A stretch of DNA of 64,000 nt, from positions 744,001 to 808,000 of the forward strand of contig NZ_CP060096.1 in NCBI RefSeq assembly GCF_017357865.1, in the 5' to 3' direction. Within the stretch, counting starts at the first letter, position 1; every line of letters begins with the position of its first letter. The translations under genes were made by a program, and so were the position numbers. Origin of the DNA: Aceticella autotrophica. GTDB lineage: Bacteria; Bacillota; Thermoanaerobacteria; Thermoanaerobacterales; Thermoanaerobacteraceae. The notes under the pieces were generated by a model. That model did no database searches, was not told the DNA's origin, and saw only the letters and a program-made list of their open reading frames with translations. Below, in pieces: positions 34,430 through 43,563 of this stretch.

Positions 34430-35000
34430 ATGATAGATAAAAATATACCTATTGTATTTCTTGCTATCTTACCTGTATATATTGATGGATGTGGAAGCGG
34501 CACCGAATTAATAGATATAAAAGGGGAAAGTGTGATAATAAAAAGTGCGGTAAAATCTATATTGAAAAAGATATTAAAAGAATATGTGGTAGATATAAAT
34601 GCATTAAAAAATAAATATGCCAAAAGCCTCGGGATTAAAAATGCCATACCATTACCTCTTACACGAGACTTTACCCTTATACCGTTAAAAACAAGGAAAC
34701 CGATGGTTTTGAAAGATTCGGCGTATGGATATATATATTATGAAAAAATCAAAAAGGTTTTTGATAATGGTATCAGCTGCACGTTAGACCTCGGGAATTA
34801 TAAAATAAAAAATACTTCAAAAGAAAGCATCTGTTGACAAACATATGAGGAATGCCTCAATGATGAAAACATTTTTCAGAAATTTCAAATATGTGCCAGC
34901 AATAGATAATAAAGTATATGAGATACCTGCAACAAAAGGTGATATAGCATTGATATATGAAGAAATTATCAAGATAAAATTTAAAATTGAACAAATGTAA
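34430..35000 (+). pseudogene. ComK-like competence regulator gene with a +1 frame change
   Basis: The first part (34430-34837, 135 residues) shows a ComK-like pattern: AILPVYIDGCGSGTELIDI near the start, then PLPLTRDFTLIPLKTRKP and AYGYIYYEKIKKV, corresponding to ComK's KPPI...FLFPT...CGWISHVHV. It stops at TGA 34835-34837. Skipping one T lets translation continue DKHMRNASMMKTFFRNFKYV to TAA at 34998-35000, aligning with ComK's RTAWLRTKF end. GGAGGAGAAACGAAA precedes ATG 34430. The context UGU-UGA-C is like the prfB shift site, but no upstream AGGGGG element is seen. Either a decayed gene or a programmed frameshift; family assignment is by remembered motif only. Confidence 0.5.
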
Positions 35001-35031
35001 AAGTATTTCTTTAATAAAAGAAAGCAAGAAG

Positions 35032-36348
35032 TCTCCATCTATAACAAGAGTTTAGGTGGAGATGAATTGCAAAATATAGTATAATATAAGAAAAACATGT
35101 ATTCGAGGTGAAAAAGAAAAGAAATGAAAATAAGTCAGCATTTCAGAATAGAACCGACAAAAGAACAAGAATCTAAGCTTTTTCATACATTGTATCTTTG
35201 TAGAAAGTTTTATAATTATTCGTTAGAACAGCGAATTAAATCTTATCAAGAGACAGGCAAAGGATTAAGTTATAAAAAACAACAGAATATGCTTCCACAG
35301 TACAAAGAAGAAAATCTGGAGTACAAAGCAGTACAAAGCCAGATATTACAAGATGTACTGCGCAGATTGTATGGAGCATACAAAAAGTTCTTTGCAAAAG
35401 AAGCAGGATATCCGCACTTTAAAGATAAATATCATTATTATTCAATAACACTTCCACAGTGTACAGCAAAAAGAAATTTCAAAAAAGAAGGATATGTCTA
35501 CATACCTTATATAGGCGATCTTAAAATGATTGTTCACAGGGACTTTGATCCTAATACGGTCAAAACAATCAATATTAAGTATCATGCAGGGAAGTGGTAT
35601 GCTAATTTATCAATAGAGATACCTGAAGGGAAAACAGAAAATATAACAAAATATGTTGGATTGGATAAAGGTGTTAAAGTTATAGGAGCAACTTCTGACG
35701 GAAAGATATTTGAGAATCCGAAGTGGATCCAAAATGCGGAAAGAAGGTTAAAGAGACTTCAAAGACAATTATCAAAGAAAAAGAAAGGCAGTAAAAACAG
35801 GGAGAAACAGAAGAAAAGATTGCAGAAATTACATGAGAAGGTAGCAAATCAAAGAAAGGATTATCTGCATAAAATCAGTTATAGACTCACAGAGAAGTAT
35901 GATGCTATATTTGTGGAAGATTTGCAAGTAAAGAATATGACGAAAAATCATAAACTTGCAAAGTCAATAGCAAATGTAGGTTGGGGAATGTTGGATACCT
36001 TTCTTGAGTACAAATCCTTAAAGAAAGGGAAATTATTCAAGAAAATCAATCCTGCGTATACAACACAAAAATGTTCAAGATGCGGGAAAATAGTAGAAAA
36101 AGATTTATCGGTAAGAATACACAAATGTGAATGTGGATTAGAGATAGATAGAGATATAAATGCAGCGATAAATATACTGCATGAAGGACTAAGACAACTG
36201 GCAGTATAAAAGATATAAAAAGTAGGGAGGGTTCCCCCCGAAGTCACGCCTATGGAAATCGTGTAAGACCTGCTGCAAATAACAGCAGGCAACGGTCAAT
36301 GAAGTAGGAAGCTCCATCCATAATTTCATTTGGATGGAGTAGGTTCAC
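35032..36348 (+). mobile_element. IS605-type element with tnpB only (no TnpA)
   Basis: Left-end hairpin TCTCCATCT/AGGTGGAGA (35032-35062) and right-end hairpin CTCCATCCA/TGGATGGAG (36312-36340) share sequence, as the subterminal palindromes of IS200/IS605 elements do. The right end finishes GTAGGTTCAC, typical of this family. Only a tnpB gene is inside; the Y1 transposase is missing, so movement would need TnpA from elsewhere. Inserted just after the ComK-like gene. Confidence 0.75.
35124..36209 (+). CDS. tnpB: TnpB, RNA-guided DNA endonuclease of an IS605-type element
   Basis: A 361-residue TnpB with all catalytic parts present: D181 in GLDKGVKV (RuvC-I), E265 in FVEDLQVKN (RuvC-II) and D344 in DRDINAAINI (RuvC-III). 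The zinc finger has CSRCGK and CECG before RuvC-III. An N-terminal HTH/wedge part begins KISQHFRIEPTKEQESKLFHTLYLCRKFYNY. Normal length. TnpB proteins are known to cut DNA guided by an RNA from the element's right end. In contrast to the IS607 TnpB at 829, this one keeps the full DED set. AGGTGAAAAAG precedes ATG 35124. Confidence 0.93.
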   Translation: MKISQHFRIEPTKEQESKLFHTLYLCRKFYNYSLEQRIKSYQETGKGLSYKKQQNMLPQYKEENLEYKAVQSQILQDVLRRLYGAYKKFFAKEAGYPHFKDKYHYYSITLPQCTAKRNFKKEGYVYIPYIGDLKMIVHRDFDPNTVKTINIKYHAGKWYANLSIEIPEGKTENITKYVGLDKGVKVIGATSDGKIFENPKWIQNAERRLKRLQRQLSKKKKGSKNREKQKKRLQKLHEKVANQRKDYLHKISYRLTEKYDAIFVEDLQVKNMTKNHKLAKSIANVGWGMLDTFLEYKSLKKGKLFKKINPAYTTQKCSRCGKIVEKDLSVRIHKCECGLEIDRDINAAINILHEGLRQLAV

Positions 36349-36352
36349 GGTA
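36180..36352 (+). ncRNA. Candidate omega RNA of the IS605-type TnpB
   Basis: From the last codons of tnpB to the right end the sequence has several stems (GGGAGGGTTCCCCCC, CCTGCTG/CAGCAGG and the terminal CTCCATCCA hairpin). In this family the guide RNA overlaps the 3' end of tnpB and the right end, and the guide is read from the flank. The guide would start at about 36349 (GGTAAAATATTATATAATAA). Confidence 0.6.
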
Positions 36353-36412
36353 AAATATTATATAATAAGATAGGGATTTGACCCCGTACAAATAACATGG
36401 GAGTAAAATATA

Positions 36413-38626
36413 ATGATGGAAATAGAAGGTATTGTTGAGGAAATAATATTCAAAAATGAGCAAAATGGCTATACGGTTCTGGAATTAGCCATAAAGGATG
36501 GAGCTGTTACAGCGGTTGGATATATGCCATATGTAACCATTGGAGAAACCTTGAAAATAGAAGGAGAATGGACATCCCATCCGGATTATGGCAATCAGAT
36601 TAAAGTTGAAAGGTATGAAACTATCACACCTGCAACCTTAAATGGTATGGAAAGGTTCTTAGCATCAGGTCTTATAACCGGTATAGGACCCGTTATGGCA
36701 AAAAAGATTGTCAATAAATTTGGTTTAGATTCCTTAAACATTATTGAAACAAAGCCTGAAATGCTTAAAGAAATACCCGGTATCGGTGAAGAAAGAGTAA
36801 AAAAGATATTTGAGTCATATGAAAAGCAAAAGGGTTTAAGAGAAATAATGATTTTTTTCCAGGGTTATGGCATATCAACGACAAATGCCATAAAAATATA
36901 CAAACAATATGGACAGGATGCCATTGCACTTATTAAACAAAATCCATATAGACTTGCAGATGAGATATATGGCATAGGTTTTAGGACGGCTGACAAGATT
37001 GCTTTTAGTATGGGTATAGATGCACATTCATCTTACAGAATTTCATCAGGTACAAAATATGTTCTTATGCAGTATGCGGCAAACGGAAATACATATGTTC
37101 CAAAAGACATCTTGATAGAAGAAACTGCAAAGCTTTTAAATGTTGAAGAAGAAGAGGTTGAGGATTCATTGGTGCTACTTGTGCAGGGTGATAAGGTGCG
37201 TTTTGAAACATTTGAAGACGGGATGATTGGTGTCTATTATGTACCATATCATGTTGCAGAAGTCAATACAGCTCAAAAGATTATAAATATGGTTCTGACA
37301 GAAGTACAACCTGTTGACCTTAATATAAAGCAGGAGATAGAAAAAATAGAAAAGGAAATGGGTATTGCCCTTGCTGAAAACCAGAAAATCGCAGTAGAAG
37401 AAGCGGTTAAAAATTCAATACTTATAATTACAGGGGGTCCGGGGACAGGAAAAACCACCATAATAAATTTTATTATAAGGCTTTTCGAAAAATATGGCAA
37501 ATCTGTCATACTTGCAGCACCTACCGGAAGGGCTGCTAAAAGAATGACAGAAGCAACCGGAAAAGAAGCAAAGACAATTCACAGGCTTTTGGAGTATTCC
37601 TATTCGGATGAAGAAGGAAGAGGTTTTGCCAAGGATGAAAAAAATCCGTTGACACAGGATGTCATAATTGTGGATGAAGCCTCTATGATGGATATTCTTC
37701 TTATGAATGCCCTTTTAAAAGCGATTCCCCTAAGTACAAGGCTTATACTTGTTGGCGACATAGACCAGCTTCCGTCAGTCGGTGCCGGGAATGTTCTTCG
37801 CGATATTATCGACAGCGGCATGGTAAAGGTTATAAGGCTTAAGGAGATTTTTCGCCAAGGTAAAGAAAGCCTTATCATAATAAATGCACATATGATAAAT
37901 AAGGGAGAATATCCTTCGTATAACGATAAAAACAGTGATTTTTTCTTTATTCCGCAGGATACACAGGAGGAAATACTAAAAACAATACTTGACTTGTCAA
38001 AAAGAAGACTTCCTGATGCATATGGTTTTAATCCGATGTCTGATATACAGATTTTGAGTCCTATGAGGAAGGGGCTTATAGGGGTAATTAACCTTAATAA
38101 CGAGCTACAAAAATGCTTAAATCCCAAAAGAAAAGGTATTGAAGAAAAACAGATGAAAGATTTTATCTTTCGTGTGGGGGACAGAGTGATGCAGGTAAAA
38201 AATAATTATAAGATGAAATGGCTAAAAGGTGATGAAAAGGGAGAAGGCGTATTTAATGGAGATATGGGGGTAATAAAGAGAATTGACAGTGAGGAACAGA
38301 AAATTTCAGTGTATTTTGATGATGATAAGCTTGTTGAATATGATTTTTCCGACCTTGATGAGTTAAATTTGTCATATTGTGTAACGGTTCACAAAAGTCA
38401 GGGAAGCGAATTTCCTGCTGTAATCATGCCTATGAGTTTTGGACCTCCAATGCTTTTAACGAGGAATCTTCTGTATACTGCTGTTACAAGGGCAAAAAAA
38501 CTTGTTGTTATAGTCGGGCAGGAAAAATATTTAAAATATATGATAGATAATAATCTTATATCAGAACGCTTTTCCGGTCTTTTACAAAAACTTAAAAAAG
38601 CACTTATGTTTATGGGACAGCAGTAG
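36413..38626 (+). CDS. recD2: ATP-dependent RecD-like DNA helicase (RecD2)
   Basis: A 737-residue SF1B helicase not bound to RecBC. Residues 1-75 are the OB-like N-terminal domain typical of RecD2 (EGIVEEIIFKNEQNGYTVLEL). Helix-hairpin-helix repeats follow (GIGPVMAKKIV, IPGIGEERVKKI). The motor starts at about residue 330 with Walker A GGPGTGKTT, DEASMMD (motif II) and QLPSVGAG; the UvrD-like C-terminal domain has LSYCVTVHKSQGSEF and YTAVTRAKK. Unwinds DNA 5'-3', used in repair. ATG 36413 or 36416; GGGAGTAAAATATA upstream. Confidence 0.94.
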   Translation: MMEIEGIVEEIIFKNEQNGYTVLELAIKDGAVTAVGYMPYVTIGETLKIEGEWTSHPDYGNQIKVERYETITPATLNGMERFLASGLITGIGPVMAKKIVNKFGLDSLNIIETKPEMLKEIPGIGEERVKKIFESYEKQKGLREIMIFFQGYGISTTNAIKIYKQYGQDAIALIKQNPYRLADEIYGIGFRTADKIAFSMGIDAHSSYRISSGTKYVLMQYAANGNTYVPKDILIEETAKLLNVEEEEVEDSLVLLVQGDKVRFETFEDGMIGVYYVPYHVAEVNTAQKIINMVLTEVQPVDLNIKQEIEKIEKEMGIALAENQKIAVEEAVKNSILIITGGPGTGKTTIINFIIRLFEKYGKSVILAAPTGRAAKRMTEATGKEAKTIHRLLEYSYSDEEGRGFAKDEKNPLTQDVIIVDEASMMDILLMNALLKAIPLSTRLILVGDIDQLPSVGAGNVLRDIIDSGMVKVIRLKEIFRQGKESLIIINAHMINKGEYPSYNDKNSDFFFIPQDTQEEILKTILDLSKRRLPDAYGFNPMSDIQILSPMRKGLIGVINLNNELQKCLNPKRKGIEEKQMKDFIFRVGDRVMQVKNNYKMKWLKGDEKGEGVFNGDMGVIKRIDSEEQKISVYFDDDKLVEYDFSDLDELNLSYCVTVHKSQGSEFPAVIMPMSFGPPMLLTRNLLYTAVTRAKKLVVIVGQEKYLKYMIDNNLISERFSGLLQKLKKALMFMGQQ

Positions 38627-38723
38627 TTCATACTATTTTACAACTATAAGTCAAAAGACTAAATATTGTTTCTTAATTGCCGATATAAAATATAAATAGA
38701 TTAAATATAAGAAGGATGTAAAG

Positions 38724-39416
38724 ATGATATTTTTAGACCTGTTTTTTCCTCCTAAGACAACATGCCTCTTATGTGGGGAGATAATAAAAGAACAATTTAT
38801 GATATGCAAAAACTGTGAAAAAAAATTAAAATTTATTGATGAGAGGGCATGTAAGATTTGCGGCAAGCCATTGGAGCAATATGGGATATGCCCTGATTGT
38901 GAAAATAATAGACATATATTCGATTGTAATGTAAGTGCTTTTGAATATGATGAAAAAATGAAGGAGTTGATTGCGCGGTTTAAATATTATAATGAAAGGC
39001 AGTTAAGTGATTTTTTTTCATATTATATGACAGAATCCATAAAAAAAAGGGATTGGAATATTGATGTCATTATTCCTGTACCGCTGCATAAATCAAAGCT
39101 GAATGAAAGAGGGTTTAATCAATCTGAACTTATTGCAAGAAATATTTCCTATAAGCTTAATGTTGGGATGTCAAAAGCATTGAGGCGGCTAAGGGATACT
39201 CCTACACAGACGGTACTAAATCGAGAATACAGGATAAATAACGTAAAAGATGCTTTTAAAGCTTTATATTTTGATGCAATCAAAGGTAAAAATATCCTTC
39301 TTATTGATGATATATTGACAACAGGTGCGACACTTGATGAATGTGCAAAAGTATTAAAAGATGCCGGTGCAACAAAGGTATATACAGCAACAATTGCAAC
39401 AGGAAGAAATGTGTGA
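38724..39416 (+). CDS. comF: ComF family protein (DNA uptake/competence)
   Basis: A 230-residue ComF. N-terminal zinc ribbon CLLCGE-CKNCEK then CKICGK-CPDC (residues 10-60), followed by a phosphoribosyltransferase-like fold with the PRPP loop LLIDDILTTGATL. ComF helps single-stranded DNA handling during transformation; it normally precedes the flagellar genes in Bacilli and many clostridia (comF-yvyF-flgM), as here. ATG 38724 follows AAGAAGGATGTAAAG. Together with a ComK-like gene 4 kb upstream it hints at a natural-transformation ability, now perhaps lost. Confidence 0.92.
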   Translation: MIFLDLFFPPKTTCLLCGEIIKEQFMICKNCEKKLKFIDERACKICGKPLEQYGICPDCENNRHIFDCNVSAFEYDEKMKELIARFKYYNERQLSDFFSYYMTESIKKRDWNIDVIIPVPLHKSKLNERGFNQSELIARNISYKLNVGMSKALRRLRDTPTQTVLNREYRINNVKDAFKALYFDAIKGKNILLIDDILTTGATLDECAKVLKDAGATKVYTATIATGRNV

Positions 39417-39426
39417 GGTGAGTTTG

Positions 39427-39849
39427 TTGGATTTAAGGAATTGCAAACGCTGTGGAAAATTATACACATACAATGGAATCGATATATGTCCGGAATGTTA
39501 TAGACAAGATGAAGAAGATTTCTTAAAGATAAGGAATTATCTTGAAACACACCCATCGGATACGATGTTGGAGGTATCAAGAAATACAGGTGTTGAAATA
39601 AAAAAGATAATGGAATTTCTAAAAGAAGAAAGGCTTATTTTAAGCCCACGATATACAAATATAATTTTAAAATGCGAAAGATGTGGCAAACCAATATCAT
39701 CCGGAAGATATTGTGATGAATGTTCAAAATATATAGAAGAAATTTTAGCTGAGGGTCATTCTTTAAATAATATTAATACAGATACTAAGGAAGAAAGGCA
39801 GAAACTTTATATACGGGACAGCAAAGGATTAAACAAATTTAAAAAATAG
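39427..39849 (+). CDS. yvyF: Flagellar operon protein YvyF (TIGR03826)
   Basis: A 140-residue protein with two zinc ribbons: CKRCGK/CPECYR near the N-terminus and CERCGK/CDECSK around residues 75-95. Between them lies a short HTH-like segment (MLEVSRNTGVEIKKIMEFLKEERL). This matches YvyF of the comF-flgM region; its role in flagellar expression is only partly known. The start is TTG 39427, six bases after GAGGTGAG, overlapping nothing. The sigma-D promoter for flgM lies at its very end. Confidence 0.85.
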   Translation: MDLRNCKRCGKLYTYNGIDICPECYRQDEEDFLKIRNYLETHPSDTMLEVSRNTGVEIKKIMEFLKEERLILSPRYTNIILKCERCGKPISSGRYCDECSKYIEEILAEGHSLNNINTDTKEERQKLYIRDSKGLNKFKK

Positions 39850-39856
39850 TCGATAT
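39830..39856 (+). promoter_or_regulatory. Sigma-D promoter of flgM operon
   Basis: TAAA (39830-39833), exactly 15 bases, GTCGATAT (39849-39856), seven of eight to the consensus TAAA-N15-GCCGATAT. It overlaps the yvyF stop codon and precedes flgM, the anti-sigma-D factor. Confidence 0.8.
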
Positions 39857-39885
39857 TATTTTATGGAGGATAAGGGGTGTAATGT

Positions 39886-40161
39886 ATGAAAATTTATAAC
39901 AATAATATAAATAATATCATGGAATCATATAAAGGAACAAGTATAAATAAACCCAATGTTAAAAAAACAAATATCACTGATAAAGTGGAAATATCAAAAG
40001 AGGCACTTGATTTAAAGAAATATTTAGAGGAACATGAAAGGTTAAGAGAAGAGAAAATTATGAAATTAAAAGAAATGATTGATAATGGAACATATGCTGT
40101 AAAGTCAGAAGATGTGGCAGATGCCATATTAAAGGGTGTTTTATTGAATAAAAAAATATAG
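39886..40161 (+). CDS. flgM: Anti-sigma-28 (sigma-D) factor FlgM
   Basis: A 91-residue small protein that binds the flagellar sigma factor until the hook is finished. The unstructured N-terminal half is followed by the conserved helices: DKVEISKEALDLKKYLE and IDNGTYAVKSEDVADAILKGVL. Size is normal. GGAGGATAAGGGGTGTA precedes ATG 39886. First gene of the late flagellar operon and under a sigma-D promoter, giving a negative feedback loop. Confidence 0.92.
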   Translation: MKIYNNNINNIMESYKGTSINKPNVKKTNITDKVEISKEALDLKKYLEEHERLREEKIMKLKEMIDNGTYAVKSEDVADAILKGVLLNKKI

Positions 40162-40171
40162 AGGGGCTGAT

Positions 40172-40651
40172 ATGATGCAGAATATCAAAAGTCTTGTAGA
40201 AATATTAAATGGGGAATTGCTCTTATATAAGGATTTGCTTGATATAGCCGTTAAGAAAACCGATATTATCGTTCAAGGGAAAATTAATGAACTTGATAAA
40301 ATAACCAAAATAGAAGGCAATATCATATTAAAGCTTGCAAATCTTGAAGACAAAAGGGAATCATCTTTAAGAAATTTCAGTAAGGAAAAAGAAATTACAA
40401 TAACAGAATTATGCAAAATATTACCGGCTGAAAGCGAAGAAATGAAGAAATTACAGAAAAATTTAAAAGATGTGCTGAATAAGTTAGAACAGAGAAACAG
40501 CCTTAATAAATCTTTGATAAATCAGTCACTTGAATATATAAATTCCATGATTGATTTTATATCAAGCTCATTGGAACAGGATAACGGAATGTATGAAGCC
40601 ACGGGGACGTTTCGCATGGTTCCTTCCAGTTTAATAGATAAAAAAGTATAG
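40172..40651 (+). CDS. flgN: Flagellar export chaperone FlgN
   Basis: A 159-residue all-helical protein of the FlgN/YvyG family, a chaperone for FlgK and FlgL. Heptad patterns run through most of the length (LVEILNGELLLYKDLLDIAVKK; LKDVLNKLEQRNSLNKSLINQSLEYIN). It lies between flgM and its client genes flgK and flgL. AGGGGCTGAT precedes ATG 40172 or 40175. Sequence conservation in the family is low; assignment rests on size, helical profile and position. Confidence 0.85.
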   Translation: MMQNIKSLVEILNGELLLYKDLLDIAVKKTDIIVQGKINELDKITKIEGNIILKLANLEDKRESSLRNFSKEKEITITELCKILPAESEEMKKLQKNLKDVLNKLEQRNSLNKSLINQSLEYINSMIDFISSSLEQDNGMYEATGTFRMVPSSLIDKKV

Positions 40652-40661
40652 GAGGATATAT

Positions 40662-42098
40662 ATGTCAACATTTCAAGGATTTGAAATAGTCAAGACAGGG
40701 CTTTACGCGAGCCAGCAGGCTTTAGACCTTATCGGTCACAACATTGCAAATGCTAACACACCGGGATATACAAGGCAAGTAATAGATTTATCTTCAATAG
40801 CACCTCCTACAACCTATGGGATGTATGACAAATGGGGCAAGGCTATTGGCGAAGGTGTTAACGTAGATGGTTATAGACAAATAAGAAATCTATTCTTAGA
40901 TATGCAGTACAGGCGTGAAAACAAATCTCTTGGGGAATGGGAAACAAAATCCGAAACCTTATCGGCTGTCGAGGCTATATTCAATGAACCCTCAAACAGT
41001 GGAATTGTCACAGTGATTGATGACTTTTTTAATTCTCTGCAGGAACTTTCTAAAAATCCGGAAAGTCTTACTGTAAGGTCCGAGGTAAGGGAAAGAGGTA
41101 TTGCTCTTACAGATACGATGAACACAGTCTATCAGCACCTTGATGACAAAGAGAAGGAACTAGATAGTACAGTCCGCAGCCGTGTTTCTGAAATCAATTC
41201 ATATTCAGACAGGATAAGCAAACTCAATAATGAAATATACAGGTTTGAATTATCGGGTCAACCTGCTAATGATTTGAGAGACCAAAGAAATTTGCTTGTT
41301 GATCAGCTTTCGAAGCTTGTTAATACTACGACATATGAGGATGCAAATAAAAATTTCAGGATAGATATTGGTGGACAGGCTCTTGTTGATGGGCAAAATG
41401 CTTATACAATGCGTGTTGATAATACAGGAACGGTAAAATGGGACTTAGCAGGTACTCCTGTTAATCCTTCAAGCGGTGTGCTGAAAGGTCTCCTTGATAT
41501 GCGTGATGGAGATGGCACAAATGGTATAAAGGGAATACCATACTACAAGGAACAATGGAATAAGTTAGCATATAATATTGCTACAAATTTTAACACACAG
41601 CATAAGGCAGGGTATGGGCTTGATAATTCTACCGGTATTAACTTTTTTACCGATTTTGGAGCGTATGATCCCACAGTACAGTATGCGCAGCAAATAAAGG
41701 TAAGCTCTGATATTCTTGCTGATGATGGGCTTCAAAGAATAGCTGCCGCAGGAGTTTCTGCATTGCCTGGTGATAATACAAATGCTTTAAAGCTTATTGC
41801 ATTAAGAGATCAGGGTAATACAGGGCTTGATGGTGCAACATTTGATGATTTTACACGCTCTCTTATATCAAACCTTGGTGTAGATGCGCAGCAGGCGAAT
41901 ATGATGCAAAAAAATCAGGATACAATGGTTAAACAGGTTGATTTAAACAGGCAATCGGTATCAGGTGTTTCACTTGATGAAGAGATGACGAATATGGTAA
42001 AATACCAAAAATCATATGCCGCATCTGCAAGGATGATTACCACTATGGATGAACTACTTGATACTCTTATAAACAGAATGGGAGTTGTTGGAAGGTAG
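40662..42098 (+). CDS. flgK: Flagellar hook-associated protein 1 (FlgK)
   Basis: A 478-residue hook-filament junction protein. The N-terminal D0 motif is GLYASQQALDLIGHNIANANTPGYTRQ and the C-terminal D0 helix is SGVSLDEEMTNMVKYQKSYAASARMITTMDELLDTLINRMG, both typical of axial proteins. Exported by the flagellar type III system with FlgN. GGAGGATATAT precedes ATG 40662. Confidence 0.96.
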   Translation: MSTFQGFEIVKTGLYASQQALDLIGHNIANANTPGYTRQVIDLSSIAPPTTYGMYDKWGKAIGEGVNVDGYRQIRNLFLDMQYRRENKSLGEWETKSETLSAVEAIFNEPSNSGIVTVIDDFFNSLQELSKNPESLTVRSEVRERGIALTDTMNTVYQHLDDKEKELDSTVRSRVSEINSYSDRISKLNNEIYRFELSGQPANDLRDQRNLLVDQLSKLVNTTTYEDANKNFRIDIGGQALVDGQNAYTMRVDNTGTVKWDLAGTPVNPSSGVLKGLLDMRDGDGTNGIKGIPYYKEQWNKLAYNIATNFNTQHKAGYGLDNSTGINFFTDFGAYDPTVQYAQQIKVSSDILADDGLQRIAAAGVSALPGDNTNALKLIALRDQGNTGLDGATFDDFTRSLISNLGVDAQQANMMQKNQDTMVKQVDLNRQSVSGVSLDEEMTNMVKYQKSYAASARMITTMDELLDTLINRMGVVGR

Positions 42099-42107
42099 GT
42101 GTAAAAA

Positions 42108-42998
42108 ATGAGAGTAACTAATAATATGCTTGTAATGAACTTTATGAACGATTATAATAACAACCTTGAAACAATGCAAAAAGATCAAAATATGCTGTCA
42201 ACAGGCAAGAGGATAAACAAACCCTCTGATGACCCTGTTGCGGTTGCCAATAGCCTGCGAATCAGGATGGACATGGCGAGAAATGATGCATATACGAAAA
42301 ACGTTGATGATGCAAAGTCATGGCTTGACCTTACAGATTCGGCATTGGGGCAGATGGGGGATTTAATTCAAAGAACAAGAGAACTTGCTGTTCAGGGTTC
42401 AAATGGAACGTTGACGCAGGCTGACATGCAAAATATAGCTGAAGAAATAGGACAATTGAAATCACAGATGATACAGGTAGGTAATACGCAGTATAACGGA
42501 AGATATATATTTGCAGGATTTAAGACAACTACACAGCCTTTTACAGACACATCAAACAGCTATAGCGGTGATAGCAGTGCAATACAATTTGAGGTTGGTG
42601 CAGGCGGCAGCAAAATAGCTGTAAATGTAACAGGTGATAAGGTTTTTGACGTATCAGGCGGTTCTTCACAGCTCCTTGATATGATGGATAAACTTAAAAC
42701 AGCATTGACAGCAGGAGATCATCTATCTGTAAGCAATATGCTTTACAACATAGACAAAGAAATGGAAAATGTTCTTGCCATAAGAGCAGACGCCGGAGCA
42801 AAATCAAACAGGATAGACCTTACAAAAAACAGGCTTCAAAGTGATAACTATAATTTTACGACACTTCTTTCAAAAAATGAAGATGCGGATATGGCACAGG
42901 TTATAACAAATCTTCAGATGGATGAGAACGTGTATAGGGCGTCTTTGGCAGCAGGTGCTAAAATTATACAGCCGAGTCTTATCGACTTTTTAAGGTGA
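42108..42998 (+). CDS. flgL: Flagellar hook-associated protein 3 (FlgL)
   Basis: A 296-residue junction protein. It starts RVTNNMLVMNFMNDYNNNL with GKRINKPSDDPVAVANSLRIR, the flagellin-like D0/D1 motif, and ends MAQVITNLQMDENVYRASLAAGAKIIQPSLIDFL. Joins FlgK to the flagellin filament. GGTAGGTGTAAAA precedes ATG 42108. Confidence 0.95.
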   Translation: MRVTNNMLVMNFMNDYNNNLETMQKDQNMLSTGKRINKPSDDPVAVANSLRIRMDMARNDAYTKNVDDAKSWLDLTDSALGQMGDLIQRTRELAVQGSNGTLTQADMQNIAEEIGQLKSQMIQVGNTQYNGRYIFAGFKTTTQPFTDTSNSYSGDSSAIQFEVGAGGSKIAVNVTGDKVFDVSGGSSQLLDMMDKLKTALTAGDHLSVSNMLYNIDKEMENVLAIRADAGAKSNRIDLTKNRLQSDNYNFTTLLSKNEDADMAQVITNLQMDENVYRASLAAGAKIIQPSLIDFLR

Positions 42999-43002
42999 TA
43001 AA

Positions 43003-43560
43003 ATGAATATAACAATACATCAGACATACGGCAGGATAGGTATTGACACTACTCCTGCCCAAATTTCTATAAAAAGCCCTAAGGCAGACCTTGAAATAAA
43101 ACAAACTCCTGCAAAGATGGAAATAGATCAAAAGCTTCCTCAGGTTCATATAGACCAGTATCAATGCTTTTACGAATCGGGGCTTAAAAATATTTTTGAC
43201 CTTGTCCATGATGAAGCAGCAAGAAGCAGAGAGATAGGTCTTGAAGCACTAAGGAAAATTGTTGATGATGGCGACAGACTTGCGGCAATAGAAAATCATC
43301 AGAATGTGATTCAACAGTTGGCACAAGAGACAGGCACTAAGGATGTCAACTTCAATGTTGACCTTATGCCAAAATCGAGGCCAAAGATATGGTTTGACGG
43401 ATATATAAATATCAATTGGAACCAGGGCGGTACGGATATAAATGTAATCACCCATAAACCTGAAATATCTGCAACACCAGGAAACATAAACATATACATG
43501 CGGGAATATCCATCAATAAAAATTGACTATGTAGGAAACAGCATAGACAGGAGGGTATAG
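43003..43560 (+). CDS. yviE: DUF6470 family protein (YviE-like)
   Basis: A 185-residue protein of the YviE/DUF6470 family, always found between flgL and fliW. It shows repeated beta strands with alternating pattern (AQISIKSPKADLEIKQTPAKMEIDQ) and a WFDG-INWNQGGTDIN block. Function unknown, probably related to filament assembly or flagellin handling. AAGGTGATAAA precedes ATG 43003, four bases after flgL. Confidence 0.88.
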   Translation: MNITIHQTYGRIGIDTTPAQISIKSPKADLEIKQTPAKMEIDQKLPQVHIDQYQCFYESGLKNIFDLVHDEAARSREIGLEALRKIVDDGDRLAAIENHQNVIQQLAQETGTKDVNFNVDLMPKSRPKIWFDGYININWNQGGTDINVITHKPEISATPGNINIYMREYPSIKIDYVGNSIDRRV

Positions 43561-43563
43561 GAG

